The translations under genes and the position numbers were made by a program. DNA of 64,000 nucleotides from Lunularia cruciata (taxonomy: Eukaryota > Streptophyta > Marchantiopsida > Lunulariales > Lunulariaceae). The stretch's first letter is position 1. Each line of letters starts with the position of its first letter. The stretch is from NCBI GenBank assembly GCA_948567375.1, contig OX419758.1, positions 62,897,965-62,961,964 of the forward strand, given 5' to 3'. A model generated the notes under the pieces. It ran no database searches and was not told the DNA's origin. It saw only the letters and a list, made by a program, of their open reading frames with translations. Positions 1 through 13,085 of this stretch are shown one piece after another.

Positions 1-574
1 TATCCAAGTTATGCAAGTTCGTAAGTTCTATAAATATATAAATCAAATCAAATTATAATATTATTCAGATAATCTAACTAAAATATAATAATATGATTTA
101 TGTTGGTTTTGAGTATCTAATTTTGAAAAGGTGTTCATATGAAACTGGTGCATATTATTTTCATACTTTTCTGTGAATTTTTTTTAATGAAATTACTAAA
201 ATTTATAATTGTGGGAACTAGTTTTTGAGTTCGAGCAACCTGCATCCTCTAGCTAGAAGTGTTATACTTTCTCTTTTAATTTTCGTTATAACTTTAGAAA
301 CTATGTAATGTCTTCTTTTAAATTAAGAGACCTAGGTCTAAATAGATTTCAGATTCAGAGTTCCAAAGAAAAACATGTGACAAATCATTTCCCGGAATCA
401 ATTTTTTCTACAAGACTCATACTGTAGCACGAGGTAAGTCTTAGATATGACATACCATGCTTAAGAATACGAGAAAATTGGAATATGGGATCATAGGTGG
501 TCAATATAACTGTGAAGCACAGATTATTATTCAAATATTACAAGTTTTAGCTAAAAAGGAATAAAATTTGGAGA

Positions 575-577
<3 letters not shown>

Positions 578-643
<66 letters not shown>
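578..643. repeat. (AT)n microsatellite, 66 bases
   Basis: Uninterrupted alternating AT run, read directly from the sequence. Runs of this length are unstable in copy number, and the assembled length may not be exact. Confidence 0.97.
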
Positions 644-645
<2 letters not shown>

Positions 646-1160
646 ATAGCAGATGGCTTAAATAAGGTAGTGATGGAGGGCTCTCACTGGCCCATATAAA
701 AAAATAAACATTATATTTTTATGATCTTTAGAAAACAAAGTTAAAATTTCAAATTTCAAATTTCAAATATATTTTAGATCTATAATAGAAGTATAAAAGT
801 AGTTTATAGTAGGTTCATTTTAGAATTTATTTTATCTTATTTTACTGATTTTCCTATATAATCTCCGTAATTATCATAAAATAAGCACTAGTAAAAGATG
901 AAAGAGAAGTTTGTTATGATATAAAAATATAATGTACAAGCTTTTTATTTTATTTTAGAATAATATATCTGATAAATCCTAAGATACACTATATTTACTA
1001 TCTCCTACTTAATTGTATCGTGATCATCCTCCTCAATCTACTCCTCAATCTTCCCCTTTGGCATAGACTGACTAAACAATTTGAATAAAATTTTAATTTA
1101 CCATCCATTATATTTAGTATCTATACATTTACTAAAATTAGCTACACCTTAGATGCAATC

Positions 1161-1165
<5 letters not shown>

Positions 1166-1214
<49 letters not shown>
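1166..1214. repeat. (AT)n microsatellite, 49 bases
   Basis: Uninterrupted alternating AT run, about 520 bases beyond the first one. Confidence 0.97.
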
Positions 1215-1216
<2 letters not shown>

Positions 1217-2199
1217 ATTTTAGAACTGATTCATTATGGAAATTGACCATAAAAGTAAGTGTGTACTTATGATATAGGTGGAGATTTTATTGTCAATATT
1301 TCTTGCCAAATGTAGATACCACCTTGCACATCCAACTCCACTACTCATTCATCCAATCCTAGTAAGATTGAGCACAATAGTAGATTCTACCTACACATAG
1401 GTTTGACACTTAATCATTTGCTCTAGAGCATATATCATCAAATACTACATTGAAGCTTGAGATTGATTTATATTCACTTGTCAACTTTGATGCTTGAGAT
1501 TTTATGCCACAATGGGATACCACACATTTAACTTGTAACTTGCTTCACTCTCTTTCTGTTTTCAAAGTAAAATTAGATATTTCAATGAAGATTAATCAAT
1601 TAAAGGATCAACTACACTCCATTCTCATCTTGAACTAGAGTAAATTGCTCATATATTGGGTTTTTTATTGAATAATACTTGATCATGATATACTTGTAGT
1701 CGTAGTTGAGTTGAGATAAAATATAATCATAAAATTATCTTATTTCTATAGGAAAAACCAAGTCATAATGTTAAATATGAAATGTAAAAACCAGTACATT
1801 TATTCAGTACCTCATCCACGCACTCTTCTTCCATACCTTGGTAATATTGCAACAAATAATCTAAGCAAGAGGAAAAAATATTCCATTAAGGTTAGGCTTA
1901 ACAATAATCTTTTTTACAAACTCTCTTCCTTCTTACTTTGACTTTTCACTTCAAGACTTGGGTTTTGTAGTAATAACTACTTCTTAATATCCTTGTCATC
2001 CTTGCATTGGAGATGGTTATAGTGGTTAAAACCTAATTAACAGTGCACCAAAACATCACACTTGATAACTTTAACTACATCTGGTGGGAAGTTTGCCTTT
2101 GAGTATTACCTTCCGGTATTTGTAATGCTCTAGAAAATTTTCAAAGGTTTAAGAACAAGATATTTGAACCATTCATTGGAATTTTATGACAACTAAGTA

Positions 2200-5100
2200 T
2201 AGATGTACTAATAGTATATTTGGTAAGACTGGATCATTCCCTTGAAGATATAGGTCAAAAATCACTGAAAACCAGATAAAAGTATCACTATGATGACTGT
2301 CTATTATTTTTTGTTTAACCTTTGGGCAAAGTCAATTCCAAGAAGAGTGTAATGTCACCAACCTTGGAACACTACAAAAATGTATCTAACAAACAATGAG
2401 GCTCATTTAGATTGAGTCCAAAAGACTCTTGAAGGTAATGATTCATTTAGAATAAAGGTCACTTTACCATGAAATTTTTGCACCTTCCCGTTTTGCCCGA
2501 TCAAATTCTAATAAGCTATCATTGAAGTATTCCCCAAAACTATGATCTATATTTACATCAAAGGGTTTTGTTTGTATGAGATTGTTAGTGCTATGGTGCC
2601 TTACAAATAGGGTCCACGAACACATGAATTGAGGGGGAAATCAAATCTTCCTTGGGTCCAATTACCTTGACAACTAAGATAGTGACATAGTATTCACCTT
2701 TCATGGAAGGTACCACATCACATGAGTTGAAGTGATCACAATACTCAATCTCATATGGTGGTGTTATTTTATGATACTCCAAGTGTTTGGTCACCTCTCT
2801 TTGTATAGTACCTAGGGTTGCACTCCATTTCCACATGAATGATCTCTCTCACTCAAATGCTTCTACTCATGCATCAAGATTCCTTACTTCCACTCAAATA
2901 AGCATGTAGCTTCTCTTACAAAGTTCAGACTAATACACATACACCATTTTGAGAATCTTGATAGTGTAAAATTTGTTTTAAACCAAAAGAACTATACACC
3001 AAATGGACATGGTGGTCATCAAGCTTAAGCCACTTATACATTTCCTACTTAGCCACAAAGCAATCCAATGGTTACAAAGAGCTAGCAATCTCCTAGTTAC
3101 ATCCAAAACACTTACTGCTAATAACATCCTATCCACTAACCCTAAACCTAATCCATAAGCATGGGTGGGCCATGCTTATGCCACCTTAGTGCATTATTGT
3201 CTACCATTAGTTTATCCACTTCTAGACTAATACAAGGCCTTTGTATTGTGTCCTAGCTATTATGTACAAAGTATACATAGGAACAAAAGTTCTTGGTTTA
3301 TGCTTACAAAAGCTAATATATCCTACCCATGAGATAACACTTAGTCATTTTTGACAAAGCTACCCGCTGTTTGTTTTGTATGAGGTTGTTGGTGAGGTTA
3401 TGCTTTCTGAGTATGAATGGATGTTACTGGTGACAAACTGCTTGCTCCTTTACACATGTGGATTAAATTTGTGAGTTTCTTACGATATGCTTGAACTATT
3501 CATTGAAGCTAGCATGGATGGTGGTAACTTGCAAAATTTTGTGACCTTGGTGGTGGATGCTCCTTACAATTCGATTGATGTTGCAATGAGTTGGTCATTT
3601 TATACACTTTTTGTTCCAACATGTTAATCTGCATGTGAAGATCCTTCATCCTTTGTATGTTAGTGGTTCTTATTAGTCATTTATTCCAATTGGTCTAATA
3701 ATTGTGTCATTGCCTGCCTGATCATTACAAGCAACCTTGTTTGTTAATTTTCTAGGCTATTTCATTTGTTGAAGAGCTTTTTTTGCTCCTCTACCTCCTT
3801 CTTGCCATTTAAAATTTTTCATCAAGTCCAAGATAAGAAGGTTAAATATAGTCTTGAGATTCTTGTATCTTGTTTCTATTGTTGCCATTTTAGAACAAGC
3901 CTCTTCAAGTTTGGTTTGTAGGCTCTTGAATTTGTCAGTTCATGCACATAGCTTGTCCTTACACTTCTCTTGTTGGTGGAAAACCTTAAGATTGTGTTTG
4001 TCACCTTTGGCCTTCAGTTGTGCAAGTATAGTTTTGTAGTGTTGGTATTGTTGTTGCTCATCCTTCTAAAACTTCTCCAACTCCTTATCCTTCTTTGCCC
4101 TCTAGGCCTTAGCTTTGTTCTTCATTGCAGAGGAATGGCTTCTCTTGGGCCATTGATTGTGCCGTTTTATAGAGGTGTCAAACCAACATCATTGGTTTGT
4201 TAATTATTGCATTGGGTTCTTTGTGCAACAAAAAGAACTCCTCCGAGGCCTCCATCTTAAGCGTTACAATATTTACCATATATACCATTGTTAACCACAT
4301 GATGGACTTTCCTTCATTTTGTACTTGTTTTTAGCAAGGTTTTGGTCACAATTGTTCTTTGTTATTTGCCTAAGCTAGTGCTACTTGTGTCAATTTTCCC
4401 TCTATGCTAGCCAAACTTGTATCATTTGCCTCTTTCACCTCCATCTCCACCAGTTGTTGTTCACTTTGCAGCTTCCACCTATATGGAGACTAATTTGTTT
4501 CTGTAAAATGATTCTTGATTCTTGGTTTGGGCAGCATTTTGGGTTTGTTGCTTTGGGCACTTCTTGTCGTGTGTTGTTCTCCTTGACTAACTCCTTCACT
4601 TCCTCATTCCAAATCCCTAGAATGAGATTGATGATGGCTAAGCTTTGTGTCGGAATTTGCCTCAACTTGGTTACAAGAGTTCCCTCATCTCCCACCTTTG
4701 GCCCTTTCTCCTCTAATGAGAATAACTCTACACTCTTATTAACTATAGGTGGTGACAACTAGGCTTCATCTTTGCTTGCCTCCACCTATACCTCCTCATT
4801 GTCTATCTCCATCCTACTTGTCTATGGGATGGATTTCTCAAATTCACCTCTTTTTTTCCCCAGAATTCTAGAGTGCATACCGGCTTCCAGTATTGCTAGA
4901 AAATACATCTATCATTGGCACCAATTGTTGGTGCTTCTTGGAAGCCTAAATCTTTGGCTTGGCCCCAATCTCCTTCTTGTGTTTTAGGATTGGGTTGTAG
5001 GTCTCTATAATAGGTAAAAATTCCATGGTACAAGCAGACTCCTTGTTTGCCTTGTGGTACTCTATAATTTCCTTGGGCAGATCAAGATGCCCGCCGAAAT

Positions 5101-5900
5101 ACACAAGGTGGTAGAAGTTGCTGAGGTATTTCTTCTTCTTTTGATTAAGAGGTTCATCCTAATCTAGAAGTGAAAAATGAAGGGGGCCACACTTGCAGGT
5201 GTACCCTCACCCATGTTGTCCAACAGGTCATTGACCCACTCCAAACCATCCTTGCCCAACTCACAAGTGGTTGTTTGTGCAAGTGCTAAAAGAAGATTGC
5301 ATTGTTGAGGTTCATGTAGGCTAGACTCTTCAATCTAAACAACTTCATGATGGTTTTGGTGATGACCCATCAAACCGGGTCCAAAACATCTTCTATTTTA
5401 TATCTGTTTGCCAAATTTCCTCCTACAAACAAGTTATCAATCCTGTTCTTCTTCAAGTCTTGGCTCGGATGACCATGGGGTGTTTCAATGTGGATTTTCC
5501 AAATGGTGAGCAATCTTCTCCCAACACTTGCTTCCAATGATCCTCCATCTATATGGTCAGACATTGGTGTAGTTGCAACTCTTTTCTAATAAGGAGATGT
5601 CCAAAAGACTCCAATCCCATAGCAAGAATTCAAGCTTTTGACTCTTGAGGTAATCCGGTAATACAAACCCCATTGTAAAACCTCAAAGAGGTTTGCTCAC
5701 TATCTCTACAAAAAGAACTTCTGTTTTCAGTCCTTAGCATTTTTTTGTGCCATTGCTAAAATATTCAGACTTGCAAAGCTAACCTATAACCTACACCCTC
5801 TTAGATTGTCTCTTGAACTTGTTCCGCACTTTGTTGGTGAAAAGGCAAGTCATGTCAATAATAGTGATGTTCTCATGCAATGCAACAAAACCTCAACCAT
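2200..5900 (-). mobile_element. Unclassified repeat family, copy A (fossil)
   Basis: Read on the minus strand, this segment is colinear with the plus-strand copy B1. Matching blocks, in order from about 5640 downwards, are: a motif like YLKSQKLEFLLWDWSLLDIS, a block around TIWKIHIETPHGHPS, a block around NDLLDNMGEG, a block like HLVYFGGHLDLPKEIIEYH, a long Lys/Glu/Gln-rich coiled-coil stretch near 4300-3700, a non-coding block near 3200-2950 and a second coding-like block that includes FMWKWSATLGTIQREVTK near 2836. The frames are much broken, so it is a fossil. I do not recognise the protein family and cannot place it in a transposon superfamily. Outer ends are approximate. Homology to B1 is clear from short shared blocks; function is unknown. 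Confidence 0.6.
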
Positions 5901-6420
5901 GAAGAAAGTAAATTAAAATTTCTCCTTGTGGTATGGACCTACATTTTATAGTCTTATAGAACTAGTCCATCCTTCATCCCTTGTGGCACTTGATGAGCGG
6001 TCAACGGTCATGCATTAAACACATGTTGCTTGCTACCAAATGGTCTGAATTACTTCCTCTAGCTGCACGTTCATCCATGAAGCATGAATTTTGTTGTTGG
6101 CATTGAATTTGACAGCTCTTCTAAACTTCATAATGACATGACCTCGTGTCAACATATCTTTGTAGAATTACAATTCTTAACAAAGGAGCTTTGTAGTGAG
6201 ATTGTTGTAAGAATAATAGGCTGTCAAGGAAACCTTGTTACAATATGAACCCAAAAACCTTATCCTTTGGATCTGGGTCATATTTTTTATATGATGGAAT
6301 GGTTCACTTTGTGAGGCTTTTGTCTAACTAATAAAAAAATAATTTGTTAATATATTTTTTCATGCTATTTGCTAGGATTTCTAAAATTAACTAAAACAAT
6401 AAGTTTGGCTACATAGCACA
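5900..6420. other. Junction between copy A and the Ty3/gypsy fossil; nothing seen
   Basis: No coding signal is supported here. The stretch separates a minus-strand fossil from a plus-strand one, so at least one insertion boundary should lie within it, but I see no clear terminal repeat. Confidence 0.4.
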
Positions 6421-7805
6421 CTAGAGTTAATGGGAGCAAGTAAGAACATTTTTATCAATGTATCTAGATGTTTAAAAAGATTAGACAAAGCTAATGCTTC
6501 ATAGAAGGTGCATCAATTGATTAACAAACATGAAGAAGATATCAGAATTACCATTTCCTATCATTTTATCAAAGTTGAGATTCTTTCTAGGAATGGTAGA
6601 ATATTATTGGAGATTTATCCCCTCTTTCTAACATAAAGCTCATGTTTTGACCTTTTATATAAGAAAGGAATATATCAAGCTCTTGTCTTTGTAGTTAAGG
6701 CAACTTGGATGGCTTATGAAGAGTTGAAGAAGGTTCTTAATACTAACCCAATTTTAGCTCAGCTTGATTGCCTAGGAAAATTTTCATCCTTATAAATGCA
6801 ACTAACATGGTAATTAGGTGGACCCTTATCCAAAATGATGATGAAGTGCATGATCATACTTGTAGTGCTAGTAAATAAATGGCTCTTGTAAAAGTAAACT
6901 ACTTTCTCATGAAGAAAGAAGATTTAGAAATTATCTTTGCATTGAGGAAGTTTAAGCACTACTTGGTGGAAGGCAAGTTCAACATTATTATTGATCACAA
7001 GGCTTTGTTGTGTGTAGACCATACAACTTGCATAGCTCAAATATCTTACGTGCAGTAGGGCAGATTTCTCATAAAGACTCTATTGGAACTTACCTCCATT
7101 TTACCTTTTTTGTCTCTCCCTTGTACGGCTTGATGGGGTCTTCCTATCCTTTGTTTTTTCTAAGCAGTCGTCTCCTTCCCAATATTGATAGAGTATCATC
7201 ATACCATGAAAGCTTCAACAATATATTTTCCTTGAGAATGGCTTATGGATTGGAGTCCAAACTACCAATCTGCTTTGATATTCAAAAGTTTTAGATTCTC
7301 CAAGTTGGCTTAAGGAAAGAAAACAGAAGACTCAAAGAATTCATACCAAAAAAATTTCATGGAGTTGGAGGAAGCTAAAGCTATTGGTTTAGTTTGCATT
7401 CAAAAAGCTTGTGCTTAATCAAAGAGGAGTTATGACAAGTAACTCAAAAGGAGAACATTACCATATTTAAAGAAGATTGGATGATGCCATTTGATTCTAT
7501 TGCTACAAGAAAGCAAAGAAGAGGTTCTAACTTTGGTACTTTGGTCCTTGTATCATATCATAGAGAAATCCTATAGTAATCATACTTACTTTAAATGGAA
7601 AATGCCATTTGATTCTATTGGTACAAGAGAGCAAAGAAAAGGTTCTAACTTTGGTACTTTGTGCCTTGTATCATATCATAGAGAAATCCTATAGTAATCA
7701 TACTTATGATATTAAGGACATTGAAGGTAGATATGTTGATAGACTCAACTATGCTAGGTTGAAGGAAGTGATACTTCAATTTGAGAATAGAGTGAAAACT
7801 TAGTC
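6420..7805 (+). mobile_element. Ty3/gypsy retrotransposon pol fossil
   Basis: Parts appear in the order expected for Ty3/gypsy pol. The end of reverse transcriptase lies near 6570-6620 (motif FLGMVEYYWRFIP). An RNase H-like block lies near 6720-7010, with LKKVL early and HYLVEGKFNIIIDHKALL late. The integrase C-terminal part lies near 7200-7800, with AYGLESKLPICFDI, a block of the MELEEAK type, and a GNY/LNYARLK-like ending that matches the usual VNGxRLK tail. Gag, protease, the first part of reverse transcriptase and clear long terminal repeats were not found. The frame is interrupted many times (more than ten), so this is an old, inactive remnant. Confidence 0.75.
7484..7700 (+). repeat. 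Direct duplication of about 114 bases inside the Ty3/gypsy fossil
   Basis: Two nearly identical units, starting near 7484 and 7598, both carry the stretch from the ATGCCATTTGATTCTATT-like start to the TCATACTTA-like end. The high similarity of the two units compared with the decay of the surrounding fossil suggests that the duplication is younger than the element. Confidence 0.9.
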
Positions 7806-7942
7806 AGATTGTAAATATAACACTCTAGGATGCACATTAGTAACTATATAGAGTGAAAATAGATACATAGAGTGAAATATATACAGTGAAAACTTAGTCA
7901 GATTGTAAATGTAACACTCTAGGATGCACATTAGTAACTATA
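7793..7942 (+). repeat. Direct repeat of about 60 bases, two copies
   Basis: The sequence around AACTTAGTCAGATTGTAAAT recurs about 83 bases later with the same following block (to about 7853 and 7940). Short GAGTGAAA-containing units lie between the two copies. It marks the tail of the Ty3/gypsy fossil. Confidence 0.85.
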
Positions 7943-7949
7943 AATATTT

Positions 7950-10620
7950 TGGTGGTTTTGAGATAGTTAGATAACTAATTCTAGTTATGATTACCTTAGT
8001 ATTTCTTGATAAGGAGAAGGATAAAAGATTTCTTTTTGGACCCTTAGTGAATTTTAAATAAGATTATATTAGATTGGGACCTCTTTAGAGAACTTTATAT
8101 TAGAGTATGATCCTTAATGGAATTTTATATTAGAATACATTGGTTGGAGTGAGACTTCAATCTTAGACATTGCATGGTCAAATTGACTTAGCATATAGGA
8201 GGTGTCAAACTTCCATTGGCTAACCAAATTAAGTGACCTTTAGTAGTGGAGGTACAATATATGCTCGCTTAAGTCTGCATTATGATCTGGAAAGTTTGAT
8301 GCAGACTTAACTAAGATATGGGCTTAAAGAATATTGGGGACCTCTCATATAGTAAATGTATATATGTGGAAAAATCAATTTTTAAATTTACCAAACTTGC
8401 CATGGTGCCTAGAGTAGAATGTCTCCGCCTTTTGGTGAAAAAGGGGCTCATAGTTTACCAAGGCATGTTCAATATCAGAGTAGGCCAAGGCTTGGTAGAC
8501 AACCATTGGATAGAGTCCTAATACCTTGTACGACTTGTGGATATATTTGGCATAAAACTTATCAATAGCTCACATGTCACTGTTTGGAAAGGGTGCTTCC
8601 TCGGGTTCATTTATGGTATACTCGTTATTGAGGGTCCAGTCTCTCTTTATCTTATCTGTGATAGAATTATATTGTACATTAATTCAGAAAGATGTAACAA
8701 TGTGTGGTCAAGGTGCTAGTTAATTGCAGGGTCATGTCATTTTCTCGATAGTCAGTGGGGCCGTGGAAACCAAATACAACAGGTCAAATTCAGGAAAGGT
8801 GTAGTTACATAATTTCACAATCTGTTGATAAACAGATTGAAAAATAAATTTTGCAAGATATTGATCTTGGAAAATTTATCTATGGAATTGTGGACTTAAG
8901 CAAGATGCGGACTTAAGCAAGAGTATATTGTAGGTCAATTTAAGTAGATTTGACTTGAATGTTATAATTTTTAAATAGAAGAAGGTCCAAGATGGACCTT
9001 GATGGATTATGCTTAGAAGCTCCCAAAGAGACATATTTCCTATGTGATTGCACATTGACCAAACATTTCTTGATGTTATTTATGAAAAGTGGAGATTTTA
9101 TAAAGTTACCAAGGCACTTATTATAGTAATTTTAGTGGGTAAATAAGGAGGAGTTTAGGAAGTGAAATGAATGGATTCCTAAGTTAGCTTAGAGTTTGTA
9201 TTAGGTAAGGTGAATGAAGCTTTGAGACTACTATCTATATTTGCTAAGTAAAGAGTGAAATTTTCTACTTGAGAGAACTTTGATTATTATGTTGATCTTG
9301 GAAGAACTCAAACTCTTGAGGACCTTTTTGTGAGTATGAGAGAAGTGTCTTTTGTCTTGACATTTTTAAATGTAGTTGTGTTGATCTTGAAGGAACCTCT
9401 AACTTTCGAGGACACTTTTATGAGTATGAGGGAAGGGAATTTTTTGTTGAGATTTTTAAAGTCCTCTCTTAGAGGCTATTTTGGCATAAGATAGAGATTT
9501 CAGTCATTTGAGGGAAGAATGAGAGAGTTAAGAAGTAATGGGTGTTCTCTTATTGATTTTCTTTTATCCTTGATGGTACCTAATTCCAAAGTGTTCTTCC
9601 TTTGAGCACACTATACATATAAGAATAGTCCCTATAGGTATCTATTGGGTGAGAGACAAGCTTGGCACAATTTTTATTTGTAGGTCATATGAGTCTTCTT
9701 CAACTTTTTTGTTTGTAGCATCTCTCTTCTAGCAATTATTGGTACAAGTACTTGATCTTTAAGATGTGCAACATCTGAAGCTTAAATTTTTGGTATGTAT
9801 TACAATCCATTATTAAGATATAAGTCTTGATCTTGCTAAGCACAACATAAAAGACACAAGAGTAAAACTCCAAGGAAGGATGAAAGGCGGTAAACTTGGT
9901 AGCACTTTTGTCACAATATTTATAGCACCAAAGCTAGTTTGCTTTATGCTAGAGTGGTGATGTTTGTAATCATAGGTATTGTGGTCATGGTCTACTTGTT
10001 GAAGGTTCATGTTAGGGATACTTATCACATGGTAGGACCCACAATTACTTGCACCATTCCCACCATTGGATGTGCCATTAGCAGTGCCATTAGGGCTGGA
10101 GATCTAGGTCAAGCATTGGGGTATACCTTTGAAGTGCAACTCCACAAAGCTCACTTCTTTGATGTTGAGCCTTTGCGTTCTTGGCTATGGTAGACAAAGA
10201 GTGGTAAGCGTCACTAGGAGTCTTTGAGCTAGAGTGGGTGTGGTTTGACTATAATCAATGCCTGATTGTTGGTAGATTGTTAAGTGAAGGATCGAGGACA
10301 GATCTGATTTGAGTGTGATTGGAATAGAAGGATGAACTGATGGTTGTGGCACTTTAGAGTTCATGTATAACTTATTTGTGAGTTGTGCTTCTATATTGTA
10401 TGATGACAACTATGTATGTTGTGTAGCAATGTATATATGCATGACACTTTTGACTTATTTATGGTGGTATGTTAAATATATACACACACTTACTTATTGG
10501 GATCTAAACCATCAAAGTACTCCCAACAATGCTAATTACTTGCCTAGATCTACCACCACAATGACATGTTATGTGTTCCCGTTAGCTCTCCCTGTCATGT
10601 AAATTAGCAAGTCCAAAAAA
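7950..10620. other. Intergenic repeat-derived DNA, no gene seen
   Basis: No open frame here shows protein-like content. Two related stretches at about 9292-9370 and 9380-9465 share a GTTGATCTTG...GAGGAC...TATGAG pattern, which indicates another local duplication. The stretch may be the downstream flank of the Ty3/gypsy element, but no terminal repeat pair was established. Confidence 0.5.
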
Positions 10621-11200
10621 TCCTTTGTACTTGACCAAGTCTAGAATTTTAGCTAATTCTATTTCATTGGTCTAATGATATGCATCTTGCTCATTTGAAC
10701 ATCAATGTGTTTGTCTTTGCCAAGCAATTTTTTTTATTACAGCATAGATTCTTAGATTTATTGAGATTTGAGAGCTCTCCTTGTCTAGCTCCTTGAAGGT
10801 TTTTGAAGCTTATGTAAGGTCTATGGAGCTTGTGTGATCCTTATTAAATTGAAAAAAATACTGACCTTTGCACTCACGCCATCACCCAAAATTTACAACC
10901 TCTTCCTTTAAAGATGTCCAAATAAGCACAATAGTCTTTGCTTAGTTGAGAGCCTTCATTAACTTCTTGCTTCCATCTTTATATGCTTATCTTCTTGCCC
11001 TTGTATTTAGTTGATAGCCCAACTTCCTCGTCCTTAAGCCTCTTCTTGCATCTCTAGATGGCATTGGCTCCTACTTCCTCCTTGTTTGCTTATTTCTTAA
11101 AATAGGCCATGTACCTTTTGTATACTTTCAACCTCTAAGCCTCCAACCACTTCAGATGAAGCAGATTAAGATACTCAAAGTCAAGTAGTGGAAGCTAGTA
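10620..11200 (-). mobile_element. Possible small fragment of the unclassified repeat family
   Basis: On the minus strand this stretch reads as a broken Lys/Glu-rich coiled-coil sequence, with pieces such as VYKRYMAYFKK and CKKRLKDEEVGLSTKYK. Its composition and phrasing resemble the coiled-coil portions of copies A, B1 and B2. Similarity of low-complexity coiled coils is weak evidence, so this may be coincidental. Confidence 0.3.
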
Positions 11201-12380
11201 CCCATGCAACTTTGGTTAAAATCTTTGAAACTAATACTAGCTTTGCACTCTAAGAAAAAATGCTTGGGATACAAGTCCAAGAAGATATTAAGAGAGGTTA
11301 TAACTTAAAAATTACAAGGGTTTTAATTAAATTAAAGCGTACATTGGATTTTGTACACAAAACTAATAAATATTTGCACAAATATGCATGCAAGGACACA
11401 CACCAACTAAAAAGATACTAGAAAATATATGCACCCAAAATAAGTCCAGATGTTATTATACGGATAAAGGTATGCACATTTACGTGCAAATTTATGCTTG
11501 TAAAATGCAAAAGTCCAAGAAATCTTGGCTTTAAGCTTGCTTTATGACTTTGAGGAAAAAATTTGGTATATTTACTTTTGAAACTCTAAAAGATTTACAC
11601 AAACATAGCACAATTTCACTAGATATTGTGAAATTGAAATTTATGCCAATAAATAGTAGAATTCCTTACAAAAATTGGTTTTTATGTGCAAAGATTATAT
11701 TAATATGCAATAAAATACAATATGCTTCCCTTCATGCAATTGTACTATTCCCTTTTGCTATTGGTTTGGCTTCTTATCTTGTAGATTTAGTTATTCTTAA
11801 CACCTTAAGGGGATTTTCAGATTGAATGTTTGTATCTAAATGGTTGTTTTCCTCGTGTGCTTTATATTTATATATTTGTCTTGCAAAGAATGCAGATCAT
11901 ATACTGCGTATGCACAAGAGAAATTAAATGGATGACTAAGCATAAACTAAAATACGATGTGAACAGGCAAAAATATCTTAGCATAGTTATAGAATCAAGC
12001 AAAAACTACCTTCCCTAATCACATCTAATAGAAACATTTTTACGTGAAGTGCATATAGTGGGCATATTGATCATCAACCCTACTTTACAAGCAAACTAAC
12101 TTTTCATAAAAGAGAATATCAAAAGCAATACAACTCTCACCATTGCCATGACCAAATAGTTTTTAAGGTAAATTGATTTAATGTTGTATGTACAACTCGA
12201 GAACACTAGATAAAAAAACACAGAAATCTAAGGAAGAGGAAATAAAAGTAACTTTTTCTTATGGATGTAGCCGGAAGGACTGAAAACAATGAGATAAAGC
12301 CTCTCTTTGTAAATCTCCTATTATAATCCGGTGATTTAGATGGAAATGATAAATTACATCATATATAAAATATGTGTATG
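11200..12380. other. AT-rich intergenic DNA, no gene seen
   Basis: The stretch has short open frames without recognisable domains and an AT-rich composition. Nothing can be supported. Confidence 0.5.
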
Positions 12381-12381
12381 A

Positions 12382-13085
12382 TCATATGATTTTGCCGTCA
12401 TACTTCCCTTCGTAGATTTGCGGATGACAGGTCCGACACACCGGAATTCTTTCCCGGTTGAATTGGACCATTAGTTTTCCGAATCGAAGGTGCTTCATAT
12501 GGTGCACTTGCATGTTTTCCTGGCTCCCGCATACATGTGCACAAGGGCTCTCAATCCAGATGTGACCATTTGTACTCCAGCGTTCTGGAACATTATGGCA
12601 CGAAAAAAAGCTCGTTAGTGAAACCCGTGCAGAAAACACTGTCAGATTGATAGTACACTAGACTGATTGATATCACTAACACAAGAATTTGAACCAACAG
12701 ACACAATTCCATCTGGTAAAGTGAGTAGATTCTGGACGAATTTACCTTTTGATGGAGCAGGTGTGGAGACAGGAGTGGTCAATGGAGCAAGCCTAAGAGC
12801 CTTAAATGGAGATGGAACAGGTGCAGAAATAGGAGTGGTGACTGGGCTCGACCAGTGACAGGAGCAACCACTGGGGTTGCGCTTCACATGGTGCATGTCG
12901 ATGTTTCCTTGGTTCCCGCATATACAGCAAGAGCTAGTTAGCCCCAGATCGTACTCCCCGGGCGGAATGTTTAGCGTGTTAGCTCAGGCCCTGATCATCA
13001 CATACTTGTCACGATTGTTGGAGCTTGAAGAAAACAATCGAGCCACACTACCTTTGCAGTAATTTAAGCAGTAAGCCGAGCTTAA
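12382..13085 (-). pseudogene. HNH endonuclease remnant of group II intron-encoded type, duplicated
   Basis: On the minus strand, 12639-12382 encodes an HNH-like pattern: CAHVCGSQENMQVHHMKH followed by NRERIPVCRTCHPQIYEGKY and DG. The order C-x-x-(x)-C-G-x-x-x-x-[IVM]-x-x-H-H, then N-R-x-x-I-P-V-C-x-x-C-H, then G-x-Y-D-G, is typical of the HNH endonuclease domain at the C-terminus of group II intron-encoded maturases. A second, upstream copy of its first half (CCICGNQGNIDMHHVKR) lies at about 12950-12880, preceded by a short stretch that could be maturase-like. The two halves are about 410 bases apart and separated by a Pro/Ser/Thr-rich stretch with an internal 63-base repeat. No reverse transcriptase or full maturase domain is present and the frame is interrupted, so I call it a remnant. 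It could derive from transferred organelle DNA, from a decayed paralogue of a nuclear maturase, or from another HNH family. Confidence 0.55.

Larger units (their letters stand above)
1..2200. other. AT-rich stretch with no gene seen
   Basis: No open frame of note and no recognisable coding homology on either strand. The stretch holds two long AT dinucleotide runs, listed separately, and a short triple of a TTTCAAA-like unit near 748-770. Positions 1-36 resemble 16710-16745, so the left edge is probably part of a dispersed repeat. Confidence 0.6.
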
